Assembly: GCF_021887715.1 (NCBI RefSeq)
Contig: NZ_JAIQXX010000003.1
Span: 165,162-229,161 of the forward strand
DNA from: Winogradskyella immobilis
GTDB lineage: Bacteria > Bacteroidota > Bacteroidia > Flavobacteriales > Flavobacteriaceae
Direction of reading: 5' to 3'
DNA: 64,000 nucleotides
The notes below the pieces were generated by a model, which was not told the origin of the DNA, searched no databases, and saw only the letters and a program-made list of their open reading frames with translations. Shown in pieces: positions 17,256 through 25,523 of the stretch. Within the stretch, counting starts at the first letter, position 1. Each line of letters starts with the position of its first letter. A program made the translations under genes and the position numbers.

Positions 17256-18337
17256 TGACACCTAATTACACGAATATCCATAATCGTTTTAAGTATAATG
17301 GACAGCATTTTAATTCATCTCAATTAAAAGAACTTGCTTATAATTTAGTTAAAGAAGAGAAAGATTATAAAATCGTTATAGGGCGTTTTTTGTTAGATTG
17401 GTTAGATGACAATGCTACAATAGAAGTAGAAACATCTGGTTCAACTGGTACGCCAAAGCGTATCACCATAGATAAACAAGCAATGGTGAACTCTGCACTT
17501 GCTACGGGTTCTTTTTTTAAATTAAAACCAGGCGATTCTGCTCTACATTGTTTGCCAACTCAGTTTATAGCTGGTAAAATGATGTTGGTTCGTGCATTAA
17601 TTTTAGGTTTAGAAATAGATTGTATAGCACCAACAACTAATCTTGTATTTGATTATAAAAAGCACTATCATTTTTGTGCTATGATTCCGCTTCAAGTTGC
17701 AAATACATTAGCGTATTTGTCAAATATTAAAACCATTATTATAGGAGGAGCTTCAATTGGTCAAAACGTATTGAAAAAAATAGAATCTTGCCCTAATCAC
17801 TTTTATGAAACCTATGGAATGACAGAAACAGTAACCCATGTTGCTATCAAACCTATAACGTCTAAATCACAGAAAGGTGAAGATTGCTTTTCAGCGTTGC
17901 CAAATGTTCTATTTAGTATTGATGACAAGCAATGCTTAGTTATTAATGCTTTAAAACTATCAAAGGAATCTATAATAACGAATGATGTTGTTGATTTAAA
18001 GTCCAAAACTACTTTTAAATGGTTAGGACGTTACGATTCTGTTATCAATTCTGGTGGGCTTAAATTATTTCCAGAACAGATTGAACAACAACTACAATCA
18101 ATTATCAAAGAACGTTTTATTATTGCTTCAGAACCCGATGACGATTTAGGAGAGAAATTGATTCTTATTATAGAAAACCCAAGCAATGACATCGCTAGCA
18201 TTGATAGGTGTATCCGTGATTTTTCTAACCTTAAAAAATTAGAAATCCCTAGAAAAATATATGCATTAGAAGCATTTGTAGAAACGCAAAACTCTAAAAT
18301 TCAGCGTGCTAAAACTATATCTAAAGCTTTAGCATAG
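17255..18337 (+). CDS. menE: o-Succinylbenzoate-CoA ligase (short form)
   Basis: The 360-residue protein is an adenylate-forming enzyme that activates o-succinylbenzoate with ATP and CoA. The phosphate-binding motif SGSTGTPK is at 61-68, and YETYGMTETVTHVA (the A5/A6 region) near 187-200. The C-terminal domain with LGRYDSVINSGGLKLFPEQIE supplies the hinge and motif. It is shorter than canonical MenE (about 450-490 residues) because the N-terminal region is cut down, which I believe is the usual situation in Flavobacteriaceae. It starts at the TAATG overlap with the CPBP gene. Last gene of the men operon. Confidence 0.88.
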   Translation: MTPNYTNIHNRFKYNGQHFNSSQLKELAYNLVKEEKDYKIVIGRFLLDWLDDNATIEVETSGSTGTPKRITIDKQAMVNSALATGSFFKLKPGDSALHCLPTQFIAGKMMLVRALILGLEIDCIAPTTNLVFDYKKHYHFCAMIPLQVANTLAYLSNIKTIIIGGASIGQNVLKKIESCPNHFYETYGMTETVTHVAIKPITSKSQKGEDCFSALPNVLFSIDDKQCLVINALKLSKESIITNDVVDLKSKTTFKWLGRYDSVINSGGLKLFPEQIEQQLQSIIKERFIIASEPDDDLGEKLILIIENPSNDIASIDRCIRDFSNLKKLEIPRKIYALEAFVETQNSKIQRAKTISKALA

Positions 18338-18428
18338 TTTACTCACCGAAACGTATACTTCACGCATTCTCAGTTTTTTAACAAACAGTCTGTATTTAGT
18401 TTTATAGAAACTTTTAAAACACAGACCG

Positions 18429-19025
18429 ATGAAAAATGTATTACAACTAGTTGCTGCGCTGTTAATTGCAGTTCAGTTAAACAGCCAAGAAAAAAATGTA
18501 GAAACAGAATCTGTAACCTTAGATAGTCTTATAACATTTATTGTTGAGCATTTTAATGCAGATAGTGAGAATAATCAAAATGTAACGTTTTTAGTTAAAA
18601 CGTATAACGATGATTTTACACAAGAAGATAAAATTATACTTAAACAAGCTTTTATATTATTGTCTAGACGCATGCAGGAAGATGATTTTTTAAGTATCGT
18701 ATCATATTCTAACTATAATGGAATAGTTTTAAAACAAACGGAATCTAAAGATTTAAAAAATATACTTTATGCTCTAGAGCATCCTAAAACAAGTATTAAA
18801 ACATTTGGTGATGATGGTATTGAATTGGCATATGATTATACAAAAGAGAATTATGTGGAAGACTATGAAAACAAAGTCGTAATGATACGAATGCCAAAAC
18901 GTGCTAAGAGAGTAGATAATAATTTAGTTATTGACGCAAAATCAAAAAATAAAGGAAATGGAGCTGCGGTTGTTTTATCTGCATTAGCAATTCTTCCAGA
19001 AATTATATCAGTCATTAAAAATTAA
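18429..19025 (+). CDS. Secreted vWA-like protein
   Basis: A 198-residue protein with an N-terminal signal peptide ending near QLNSQ (about residue 20). The mature part, with NVTFLVKTYNDDFTQEDKIILKQAF, DDFLSIVSYSNYNGIVL and TFGDDGIELAYDY, resembles the C-terminal half of a von Willebrand factor A domain, without a clear MIDAS motif (the DxSxS is missing). The C-terminus has a hydrophobic AAVVLSALAILPEIISVI stretch that could be a membrane anchor. Function unknown. A 91-base gap separates it from menE and a strong terminator follows, so it is probably transcribed alone. Confidence 0.55.
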   Translation: MKNVLQLVAALLIAVQLNSQEKNVETESVTLDSLITFIVEHFNADSENNQNVTFLVKTYNDDFTQEDKIILKQAFILLSRRMQEDDFLSIVSYSNYNGIVLKQTESKDLKNILYALEHPKTSIKTFGDDGIELAYDYTKENYVEDYENKVVMIRMPKRAKRVDNNLVIDAKSKNKGNGAAVVLSALAILPEIISVIKN

Positions 19026-19030
19026 ACATA

Positions 19031-19069
19031 AAAAAAGCCCAATGTTTTATGTAAACATTGGGCTTTTTT
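19031..19069. terminator. Bidirectional terminator between the vWA-like and OmpA genes
   Basis: A long stem AAAAAAGCCCAATGTTT / AAACATTGGGCTTTTTT flanked by A and T runs lies between two convergent genes and can stop transcription in both directions. Confidence 0.92.
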
Positions 19070-19089
19070 GTTTTATAATCTAAGATCTA

Positions 19090-19944
19090 TTAACCTTCAG
19101 ATAAGTTTTTCATTTCTGTTTCAATCATTTCATAGAATTGATCAATTTTAGGAAGTACAACAATACGTGTACGTCTGTTTTTAGATCTATTTTCTGCAGT
19201 ATCATTATCTACTAATGGTACATGAGAACTACGACCAGCTGCAATTAATTGTTGCGAGTTAACATTTAAACTTTCTAAAACTCTAACTACAGAAGTTGCA
19301 CGTTTAACACTTAAATCCCAGTTATCTAATAATGGTGGTTTACTATACGATACATTATCTGTATGCGATTCTACCATAGCTTCAAAATTAGGTTTGCTGT
19401 TAATTACTTTTGCAACTTTAGCTAAAACATCTTTAGCACGAGACGTTACATTATAGCTACCACTTTTAAATAATAATTTATCAGCAATAGAAATAAATAC
19501 AACACCTTTTTCTACATTAACTTCAATGTCTGGATCGTTAATACCAACTTCTTTCTTTAAACTAGTAACAATAGCAAGTGTTACACTATCTTTTCTAGAG
19601 ATAGCATCTTGCAAACGTGATATTTTTAAATCACGCTCTTGTAAACTTTCTAAAGATTTTTCTAAGTTAGTAGCACCTTTAGTCGTTAATTCGGTTAAAT
19701 CTTGAGAACTTTTAATTAAAGCATTATTACTTTTACGTAAATCTGCTAATTGTTCTTTTAAACCTTCTAAACGTGCAGATGCAGCGGCTTTTTCTGATAA
19801 ACAAACATTTAGTTTTACAGTTGCAGTATTGAGTAAATCTTGAGTTTCTTTTTGTTTTGCCTCAAGTGCAGCGTACTCTTTCTTCGACACGCATGATGCC
19901 AACAACACCATTGCGCAAACACTTAATAACATTAGTTTTTTCAT
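19090..19944 (-). CDS. OmpA-family outer membrane lipoprotein with coiled coil
   Basis: The 284-residue product has a lipoprotein signal with MVLLASC as lipobox, then a long coiled-coil helix (about residues 25-125, rich in EALxxKQ and LxxLQ), then a C-terminal OmpA peptidoglycan-binding domain (about 145-260). The OmpA part shows FKSGSYNVT, VESHTDN and the closing NRSKNRRTRIVVLP, where the Asp and Arg grip diaminopimelate. It should anchor the outer membrane to the cell wall. A single gene with a terminator downstream. Length is typical for this group. Confidence 0.9.
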   Translation of the reverse strand: MKKLMLLSVCAMVLLASCVSKKEYAALEAKQKETQDLLNTATVKLNVCLSEKAAASARLEGLKEQLADLRKSNNALIKSSQDLTELTTKGATNLEKSLESLQERDLKISRLQDAISRKDSVTLAIVTSLKKEVGINDPDIEVNVEKGVVFISIADKLLFKSGSYNVTSRAKDVLAKVAKVINSKPNFEAMVESHTDNVSYSKPPLLDNWDLSVKRATSVVRVLESLNVNSQQLIAAGRSSHVPLVDNDTAENRSKNRRTRIVVLPKIDQFYEMIETEMKNLSEG

Positions 19945-20051
19945 AATTGAATTGTATAATTTTCTAGGTTAAATAATTGTACTTCAAAATTATTGAAAAG
20001 AACAATGGGTATCACAGGGATTAACAATTTTTTTAACAGTTTTATAAACAA

Positions 20052-21044
20052 TTAAAAGGTTTTATTTTTCTTTATAAAATAAGACCAAACAATAGAGTTG
20101 CAGTTGTAATAGTTAGAGCGCTTTTTTAATTGTTTTCTTTGTTTCAATAATCGGGGTAGAGCATTGTAAAAGCTAAAATGTGCTTTTAGTATAGAGAAAC
20201 AATGTAATAACTGTAATTGAAATATAAAACGAATTCCTGCGATGCCATCTAATACCATTCTTAAAAACACTCTAGCAAATAGATTTTTGTCTGTATTCTT
20301 TGTCAGAGTATAAAGACTATTTCTAAAATTTAAATAGGTTTTTTTAGGATTTGTGGTATTTAGAGTCGCGCCACCAACATGGTAGACTGTTGAATTGCCA
20401 ATATATTTGGCTTTATAACCTAAATTATATGCACGCCAGCATAAGTCGATTTCTTCCATATGTGCAAAAAAAGAAGCATCAAAACCATTCAATTCTTGAA
20501 AAGTAGATTTACGAATAAAAAAGCAAGCGCCAGAAGCCCAGAAAATAGTAGAAGTGTCGTTATACTGATTAGTATCTTCTTCTATAGTATTGAATATGCG
20601 ACCTCGACAATACGGAAATGCATACTTATCTATAAAGCCACCAGCAGCACCAGCATATTCAAAATGAGTTTTCTTTTTATAATCTAAAATTTTAGGCTGA
20701 ATAATTACAGTTTCTGAATCTGAATTGAATTGATCAAGTATCGGGTTTAACCAATGCTCGGTTACTTCAATATCGCTATTTAAAAGACATAAAAGCGGTT
20801 CTTTAATATGCGTAATAGCATCGTTATAACCTTTGGCATAACCTCCATTCACAGTATTTTTAATAACTTTTACTTGTTGAAAATGTGTTTCAAGAAACGC
20901 AACAGAATCATCGGTAGAAGCATTGTCTACCACGTAGATTTTAGCATCTTTAGAATGTTTTATAACTGATGGTAAAAAGGTGTTGAGTAAGCCTTTACCA
21001 TTCCAGTTTAAAATAACTACAGCGATATCTTTTAAATGAAACAT
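20052..21044 (-). CDS. Family 2 glycosyltransferase
   Basis: A 330-residue GT-A fold transferase. Family features are VVILNWNGK at 9-17, VVDNASTDD at 38-46 (nucleotide-sugar binding), LLNSDIEV near 86-93 (the DxD equivalent), the acceptor-binding ASGACFFIRKSTFQELNGFD around 168-187, and EEIDLCWRAYNLGYKAKYIG near 196. It belongs to the rhamnosyl/galactofuranosyl-transferase type (WbbL-like). The C-terminal helices are hydrophobic and could sit at the membrane. Its stop overlaps nothing and the gene follows directly (0-base gap) the HsdR_N-like gene. No lipopolysaccharide cluster is visible here, so the acceptor is unknown. Confidence 0.87.
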   Translation of the reverse strand: MFHLKDIAVVILNWNGKGLLNTFLPSVIKHSKDAKIYVVDNASTDDSVAFLETHFQQVKVIKNTVNGGYAKGYNDAITHIKEPLLCLLNSDIEVTEHWLNPILDQFNSDSETVIIQPKILDYKKKTHFEYAGAAGGFIDKYAFPYCRGRIFNTIEEDTNQYNDTSTIFWASGACFFIRKSTFQELNGFDASFFAHMEEIDLCWRAYNLGYKAKYIGNSTVYHVGGATLNTTNPKKTYLNFRNSLYTLTKNTDKNLFARVFLRMVLDGIAGIRFIFQLQLLHCFSILKAHFSFYNALPRLLKQRKQLKKRSNYYNCNSIVWSYFIKKNKTF

Positions 21045-21494
21045 CTAAGTTTTTATATATTCTGGGATATCTTTTAAAAATGCATAGCGTTCAGCATCTG
21101 TATCCATTTGACAATAATAATGATTAATTCCGTTGGTTACCATGATATAAGATGCATTTAAAGCTAAATTATAGCGCGCCACCTGATCAAAAGTGGTTTG
21201 GTCAATTTTAATTTTAGGAGCTTTACATTCTACAATTAAATGTATAGAACCATTTGTGTTAAAGACAACAATGTCGTAGCGTTTTTTTAAACCATTGATG
21301 GTTAAAGCCTTTTCTACATTAATAAGGCTTTTTGGGTATTTCTTTTCAGTAATTAGATAATGCACACAATGTTGGCGTACCCATTCTTCAGGTTGAAGAC
21401 TGACAAACTTTTTACGAATAACATCAAAAATAGAAACTTTATTTTCTGTACTTTTGAAACGGTATTCAAACTTTGGAAAGTTGAGTTCTTGCAC
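21045..21494 (-). CDS. Small stand-alone HsdR N-terminal-like (PD-(D/E)XK fold) protein
   Basis: This 149-residue protein matches the N-terminal nuclease-fold domain of type I restriction subunit R, without the helicase part. It has EEWVRQHCVHYL near 36-47, KRYDIVVFN near 71-79 and LIVECKAPKI near 87-96, the last two containing the D and ExK of the PD-(D/E)XK nuclease active site. No methylase or specificity gene accompanies it, so a restriction system is unlikely. In Flavobacteriaceae this stand-alone protein is often found beside holA, as here, hinting at a DNA repair or replication role. Divergent from holA with an 81-base gap. Confidence 0.78.
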   Translation of the reverse strand: MQELNFPKFEYRFKSTENKVSIFDVIRKKFVSLQPEEWVRQHCVHYLITEKKYPKSLINVEKALTINGLKKRYDIVVFNTNGSIHLIVECKAPKIKIDQTTFDQVARYNLALNASYIMVTNGINHYYCQMDTDAERYAFLKDIPEYIKT

Positions 21495-21516
21495 TAATTA
21501 AGTTGCTTAATTTCTT

Positions 21517-21547
21517 CAAAGTTAAACTACAAACATGGAACTTCCAA
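21517..21547 (-). promoter_or_regulatory. Housekeeping promoter for the HsdR_N-like gene
   Basis: On the minus strand TTG (plus 21545-21547) and TAACTTTG (plus 21517-21524) are separated by 20 bases, a full match to the TTG-N19-21-TAnnTTTG layout; the motif ends 22 bases before the start codon. Confidence 0.6.
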
Positions 21548-21575
21548 TAAACAATCTTTATTTAGTAAATAGACT

Positions 21576-22580
21576 TTGAACGAGGCTAAACAAATAGTTA
21601 CAGATATACAAAAAGGACAGATAAAGCCTATCTATTTTTTAATGGGTGAAGAAGCCTATTATATAGATAAGATTTCAGACTATATCGAAAAAAATGTTTT
21701 AGATGAAGCCGAGAAAGGATTTAACCAAGTTGTTCTTTACGGTAGAGATATTAGTATAGAGGATATTGTTAGTAATGCTAAGCGTTATCCTATGATGGCA
21801 GAACGTCAAGTTGTAATTATTAAAGAAGCACAAGATTTAAGCAGAACGATTGAGAAACTCTCAGACTATGCAAATAATTTACAGCCAACAACAGTATTAG
21901 TTGTTAATTACAAATACAAAAAAATTGATAAGCGTAAAGCACTATATAAAGCCATACAAAAAGTTGGAGTAGTCTATGAAAGTAAGAAGTTATACGAGAA
22001 CCAAGTAGGAGATTGGATTAGACGTGTACTTGCGGGTCAAGGATATTCTATAGCTCCAAAAGCAGCACAAATGCTTGTGGAATTCTTAGGTACTGATTTA
22101 TTAAAAATAGACAATGAATTAAGTAAACTTAAAATTGTATTGCCTAAAGACACTCAAATTACTCCAGAACATATTGAAGAAAATATAGGTATAAGTAAAG
22201 ATTTTAACAATTTTGAATTACGAAAAGCCGTAGGTGAATACAATGTGGTTAAAGCCTACCAAATTGCAAAATATTTTGCGGATAATCCTAAGGATAACCC
22301 AATGGTAGTAACAGTATCATTACTCTTTAACTTCTTCTCTCAACTATTACATTTTCATGGACTAAATGATAAATCACCGCGTAGTGTAGCTTCAGCACTA
22401 AAGATTAATCCTTATTTTGTAAATGAATACATCACAGCTGCACGAAACTATCCTATGAAAAAAGTGAGTGGAGTGGTAAGTACATTGCGTGAATTTGATG
22501 TTAAAAGTAAAGGTGTTGGCGCAAATGCAATACCACAAGGGGATTTACTTAAAGAACTTTTAGTGAAGATTTTTAACTAA
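21576..22580 (+). CDS. holA: DNA polymerase III subunit delta
   Basis: A 334-residue clamp-loader delta subunit that opens the beta clamp in the DnaX complex. The N-terminal AAA+-like domain has GEEAYYIDKISDYI near 24-37 and later the clamp-binding region around RYPMMAERQVVIIKEAQDL; the central and C-terminal collar domains show LVEFLGTDLLKIDNELSKL and NFEL(R)KAVGEYNV. Typical size. The open frame begins at a TTG codon; no upstream in-frame ATG is seen, and the first ATG inside is at residue 23, which would cut the fold, so TTG is the best start. Convergent with the DUF6048-type gene, overlapping it by 4 bases. Confidence 0.9.
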   Translation: MNEAKQIVTDIQKGQIKPIYFLMGEEAYYIDKISDYIEKNVLDEAEKGFNQVVLYGRDISIEDIVSNAKRYPMMAERQVVIIKEAQDLSRTIEKLSDYANNLQPTTVLVVNYKYKKIDKRKALYKAIQKVGVVYESKKLYENQVGDWIRRVLAGQGYSIAPKAAQMLVEFLGTDLLKIDNELSKLKIVLPKDTQITPEHIEENIGISKDFNNFELRKAVGEYNVVKAYQIAKYFADNPKDNPMVVTVSLLFNFFSQLLHFHGLNDKSPRSVASALKINPYFVNEYITAARNYPMKKVSGVVSTLREFDVKSKGVGANAIPQGDLLKELLVKIFN

Positions 22581-23338
22581 TTGCCTTCAGCGGATTCTTC
22601 AACTACAATTTTATCTTTTTTATAAAAAGGAATTAAATATTGGATGTTATAGCCAAACCCAAATCCAAAACTACCACTGTCAAAAGTTCTATTAAAACCA
22701 GGAATAAATAAGTTTTCAAAATTATTAGGCTGATCATCACTAACTAAAAATTTTAGCTGCACATTAAGACCCATAAAAAGATTTTTAAGCAGTTCTGCTT
22801 TTATACCAAGAATAAGTTCTCCCCAAATGGAAGAAAGTCCATCAAACTCTCTACCATCTTCAATATTAATTTGTTGATCAAAAAATTGATTATTAACGTC
22901 AGTGACATCAAAACTATTTAGAGTATGACTAAATGAGCTTACACCAAGTCTAAACCCCGAAAAAATAAGATTTTCCATATCTAACCAATTTTGATATAGA
23001 TTATAGTCAACACCAGCTTTAAAATAAGTTCCTGTACTTGTAAAATTTAATGCATCATCATCTACTGTACGTTCTTCATTACCAAGTTCACCGGCAATAA
23101 AAAGACGTTTTGTAAGTCTGTAATCGGCATTAATTTCAAAACCTGTATAATCATTATCAATAACGGTACGCCCAATTTTCCCTAAATCAACACCAAACCT
23201 AAGCCCATAACGTTGTTTAAAAACAAGTGTGTCTTTAGTTTGAGTGTTATTCTGTGCTGTTAGATTTAATGAAAACAGCACTATAATAATGAACTTAATG
23301 GAATATATTAATGTGCGTTGTTGTTTCATCTTCAACAT
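22577..23338 (-). CDS. Outer membrane beta-barrel protein, DUF6048-like
   Basis: The 253-residue protein has a signal peptide (FSLNLTAQ) and a repeated alternating aromatic pattern typical of small outer-membrane barrels (for example GLRFGVDLGKIGRT, FEINADYRLTKRLFIAGELG, and the final FGFGFGYNIQYLIPF). I recall the rlmD-DUF6452-DUF6048 arrangement from other Flavobacteriaceae and think this is the DUF6048 member. The frame starts 44 bases inside the preceding gene; a second Met three codons down (23329) is equally good. No function known. The 4-base overlap with holA on the other strand is a convergent overlap. Confidence 0.75.
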   Translation of the reverse strand: MLKMKQQRTLIYSIKFIIIVLFSLNLTAQNNTQTKDTLVFKQRYGLRFGVDLGKIGRTVIDNDYTGFEINADYRLTKRLFIAGELGNEERTVDDDALNFTSTGTYFKAGVDYNLYQNWLDMENLIFSGFRLGVSSFSHTLNSFDVTDVNNQFFDQQINIEDGREFDGLSSIWGELILGIKAELLKNLFMGLNVQLKFLVSDDQPNNFENLFIPGFNRTFDSGSFGFGFGYNIQYLIPFYKKDKIVVEESAEGN

Positions 23339-23861
23339 TTAGTTCTGTTAAGTTATTAGAAAAATTAGTGAGTAAAATCCAATTATCATCATCTGTAAGT
23401 ACTTCTATAGATATATTATTGAAGACACTTTTAAATCCGCAAGCCCTAGATACAAACTGAAATTCTGGCGTATATGTAATTCTTATAGTATCCATATTAG
23501 AAGTTGTATTAGGGTCATCATCTAATCTTAAATTAGAATCGCGCTCTAAAATATATTCTGTAGTGGTTAATTCTCCTTCATTTTCAAAACGAAGCGGTAA
23601 TGCAATAGCATTAACATTAGAATTATTAACTATAAAGTTTGTATTTACATCATCAGGGTCTGCATCTACATCGTATACCGATAGACGAGGTACATTTTTT
23701 AAAACATCTTGTTCTGTAATATCAAAAAACTCAATAAGCAAGCGTGGTGTAGTATCATCTGTGCAAATATCATCACGTTCACAGCTTTGATTAAATACAA
23801 TGATTATAAATAAGAGGAAAATAGGTTTATATGGTTTCATTAATTTATTTAGTGATGTCAT
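23295..23861 (-). CDS. Secreted protein, DUF6452-like
   Basis: A 188-residue exported lipoprotein-like protein: the hydrophobic FLLFIIIVFNQSC followed by ERDD at residues 16-31 gives a lipobox Cys near 27. The mature part is beta-rich and starts with CTDDTTPRLLIEFFD, so it has an extra conserved cysteine. Memory of the DUF6452 group (CTD...TPRLLIEFYD) fits. Its gene overlaps the preceding rlmD stop by one base (23861) and the DUF6048-type gene downstream by 44 bases, so the three are one unit. Probably works with its outer-membrane neighbour; nothing experimental is known to me. Confidence 0.74.
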   Translation of the reverse strand: MTSLNKLMKPYKPIFLLFIIIVFNQSCERDDICTDDTTPRLLIEFFDITEQDVLKNVPRLSVYDVDADPDDVNTNFIVNNSNVNAIALPLRFENEGELTTTEYILERDSNLRLDDDPNTTSNMDTIRITYTPEFQFVSRACGFKSVFNNISIEVLTDDDNWILLTNFSNNLTELNVEDETTTHINIFH

Positions 23862-25273
23862 TATTTATGTTCTAAAAGTACAACATTTTCTACATGATGT
23901 GTTTGCGGAAACATATCTACAGCCTGTGTTTTAATAATAGTATAATGATCTTTCATTAAGGCTAAATCTCTAGCTTGTGTAGCACTATTACAACTTACGT
24001 AAACCACACGTTTTGGAGCTATTTTTAAAATCTGTGCAACAACGTCTTTATGCATGCCATCTCTTGGCGGATCTGTAATAATAATATCTGGCTGACCATG
24101 TTTTGCTATAAAAGTGTCATTAAATACGTTTTTCATATCACCTACAAAAAAGTCAACGTTTTCTATGCCATTAAATTGTGCATTTTCTTTAGCAGCAGTA
24201 ATTGCATCTGGTACAGCTTCTACACCAACTACATGTTTTGCACTTTTAGCAACAAACTGTGCTATGGTTCCTGTACCTGTATATAAATCATAAACAAGCT
24301 CATTACCTGTTAATTCTGCAAAATCACGTGTTATTTTATATAATTCATAGGCTTGCTTAGAATTGGTTTGATAAAAAGATTTAGCATTAATTTTAAATTT
24401 AAGCCCTTCCATTTCTTCAAAAATATGATCGCGTCCTTTGTAGCATATCACTTCTTGATCGTAAATAGTATCATTAGCCTTTTGGTTCACTACATATTGT
24501 AGTGATGTTACCTCAGGAAACGTATCTGCAATATAATCTAATACCAATTCACGTTTTGCCTGGTCATTATCATAAAATTGAAGCATTACCATAAGTTCTC
24601 CAATACTTGTAGTACGGATCATTAATGTGCGTAACAATCCTTTTTGTTGGCGTGTATTAAAGAAATCTAAACCATTATCTATAGCAAAATCTCTAATACC
24701 ATTTCTAATCGAGTTAGATGGGGCAGCTTGTAACCAACAGGCATTAATATTTAATATTTTGTCCCACATACCAGGAATATGAAACCCTAAAGCGTTTCTA
24801 TCTCCAAGATCTTTATCAGATTCAATTTCATCAACAGTTAACCAACGACTATCACTAAAGGAGAATTCCATTTTATTTCTATAAAAATACTGCTCAGCAG
24901 AACCCAATATTGGTGTAATTTCAGGTAAGTCTAGATGTCCTAACCGTTTAAGATTATTTACAACTTCTTTTTCTTTATATTCCAATTGATACTTGTAGTC
25001 CATGGATTGCCATTTACAACCACCGCAAGTGCCAAAATGTTCGCATTTAGGTTCTGTACGTTTTTCAGATAGTTTATGAAAAGTAGTGGCTTTACCTTCA
25101 AAATACGATTTACGCTTTTTAAAAGTTTGTACATCTACAATATCACCAGGAATAGCATTACTTAAAAATATAACACGTCCATCTTCTGCTTTTGCTATAG
25201 ACTTTCCTTTTGCACCAGCATCAATCACTTCGACATGTGTAAAAACTTGCTTTTTGTTTTTTCTTCTAGACAT
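23861..25273 (-). CDS. rlmD: 23S rRNA (uracil-1939-C5)-methyltransferase
   Basis: The 470-residue RumA/RlmD-type enzyme has a TRAM domain (about 8-65), cysteines at 77, 83 and 86 (CEHFGTCGGC) that with a later cysteine hold an iron-sulfur cluster, and a C-terminal SAM domain with YDLYTGTGTIAQ near 317-328, ITDPPRDGMH near 396-405, and VSCNSATQARDL near 420-431 with the catalytic cysteine. It methylates uracil C5 in rRNA; exact position (1939 or 747) is by family resemblance. Length is usual. Confidence 0.88.
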   Translation of the reverse strand: MSRRKNKKQVFTHVEVIDAGAKGKSIAKAEDGRVIFLSNAIPGDIVDVQTFKKRKSYFEGKATTFHKLSEKRTEPKCEHFGTCGGCKWQSMDYKYQLEYKEKEVVNNLKRLGHLDLPEITPILGSAEQYFYRNKMEFSFSDSRWLTVDEIESDKDLGDRNALGFHIPGMWDKILNINACWLQAAPSNSIRNGIRDFAIDNGLDFFNTRQQKGLLRTLMIRTTSIGELMVMLQFYDNDQAKRELVLDYIADTFPEVTSLQYVVNQKANDTIYDQEVICYKGRDHIFEEMEGLKFKINAKSFYQTNSKQAYELYKITRDFAELTGNELVYDLYTGTGTIAQFVAKSAKHVVGVEAVPDAITAAKENAQFNGIENVDFFVGDMKNVFNDTFIAKHGQPDIIITDPPRDGMHKDVVAQILKIAPKRVVYVSCNSATQARDLALMKDHYTIIKTQAVDMFPQTHHVENVVLLEHK

Positions 25274-25378
25274 GCCACAAAAATAGCAATACCAATAAAA
25301 TATATATGTAATATTTCAATTATCTTTAAAGTGATAGATATTAGTGAATTTGTATTCTTAACGTATAATGAAATTCCT

Positions 25379-25393
25379 CCCGATAGTTATTGG
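25379..25393. repeat. Fragment of a flavobacterial intergenic repeat
   Basis: The 15 bases CCCGATAGTTATTGG are close to the reverse complement of the CTCGATAACTATCGG segment at 48139-48155 and resemble CCCGATAATATTGGG near 26598. Together they look like decayed copies of one short palindromic repeat. Confidence 0.5.
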
Positions 25394-25404
25394 AATTTGC
25401 GCTG

Positions 25405-25442
25405 AGATTCCCACTTTAGTGATAAGATTCCCACTTTAGTGA
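25405..25442 (+). repeat. Two perfect 18-bp direct repeats with 20-bp period
   Basis: AGATTCCCACTTTAGTGA occurs at 25405-25422 and again at 25425-25442, separated by TA. An inverted copy of its core, GTGGGAAT, occurs at 25462-25469. The array ends about 30 bases upstream of the ECF-like promoter of the sigma gene at 25524. It could be an operator for a dimeric regulator, because a 20-bp spacing places sites on the same face of the helix. Confidence 0.8.
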
Positions 25443-25473
25443 AGCAAGTTCAGCATAAATCGTGGGAATAGAT

Positions 25474-25502
25474 TGAACCTTTTTTGAAGTTCTACGTCTT
25501 AG
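25474..25502 (+). promoter_or_regulatory. ECF-type promoter of the sigma gene
   Basis: TGAACC at 25474-25479 and CGTCTTAG at 25495-25502 are 15 bases apart, 22 bases before the sigma ATG. Layout and spacing match the one in front of the other ECF sigma gene (51293-51322). It suggests that this sigma factor reads its own promoter. Confidence 0.6.
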
Positions 25503-25523
25503 AAATAGAAACCTAACCAAATA

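Noticed and set aside
21045..21494. Type I restriction-modification system
   Set aside because: Only an N-terminal HsdR-like domain is present; there is no helicase, methylase or specificity gene within the window.
24050..24286. Plus-strand reading frame inside rlmD
   Set aside because: Shadow frame opposite the well-supported methyltransferase; its translation has no recognisable features.
25405..25442. CRISPR array
   Set aside because: Only two copies with a 2-base spacer, no cas genes; too short for an array.
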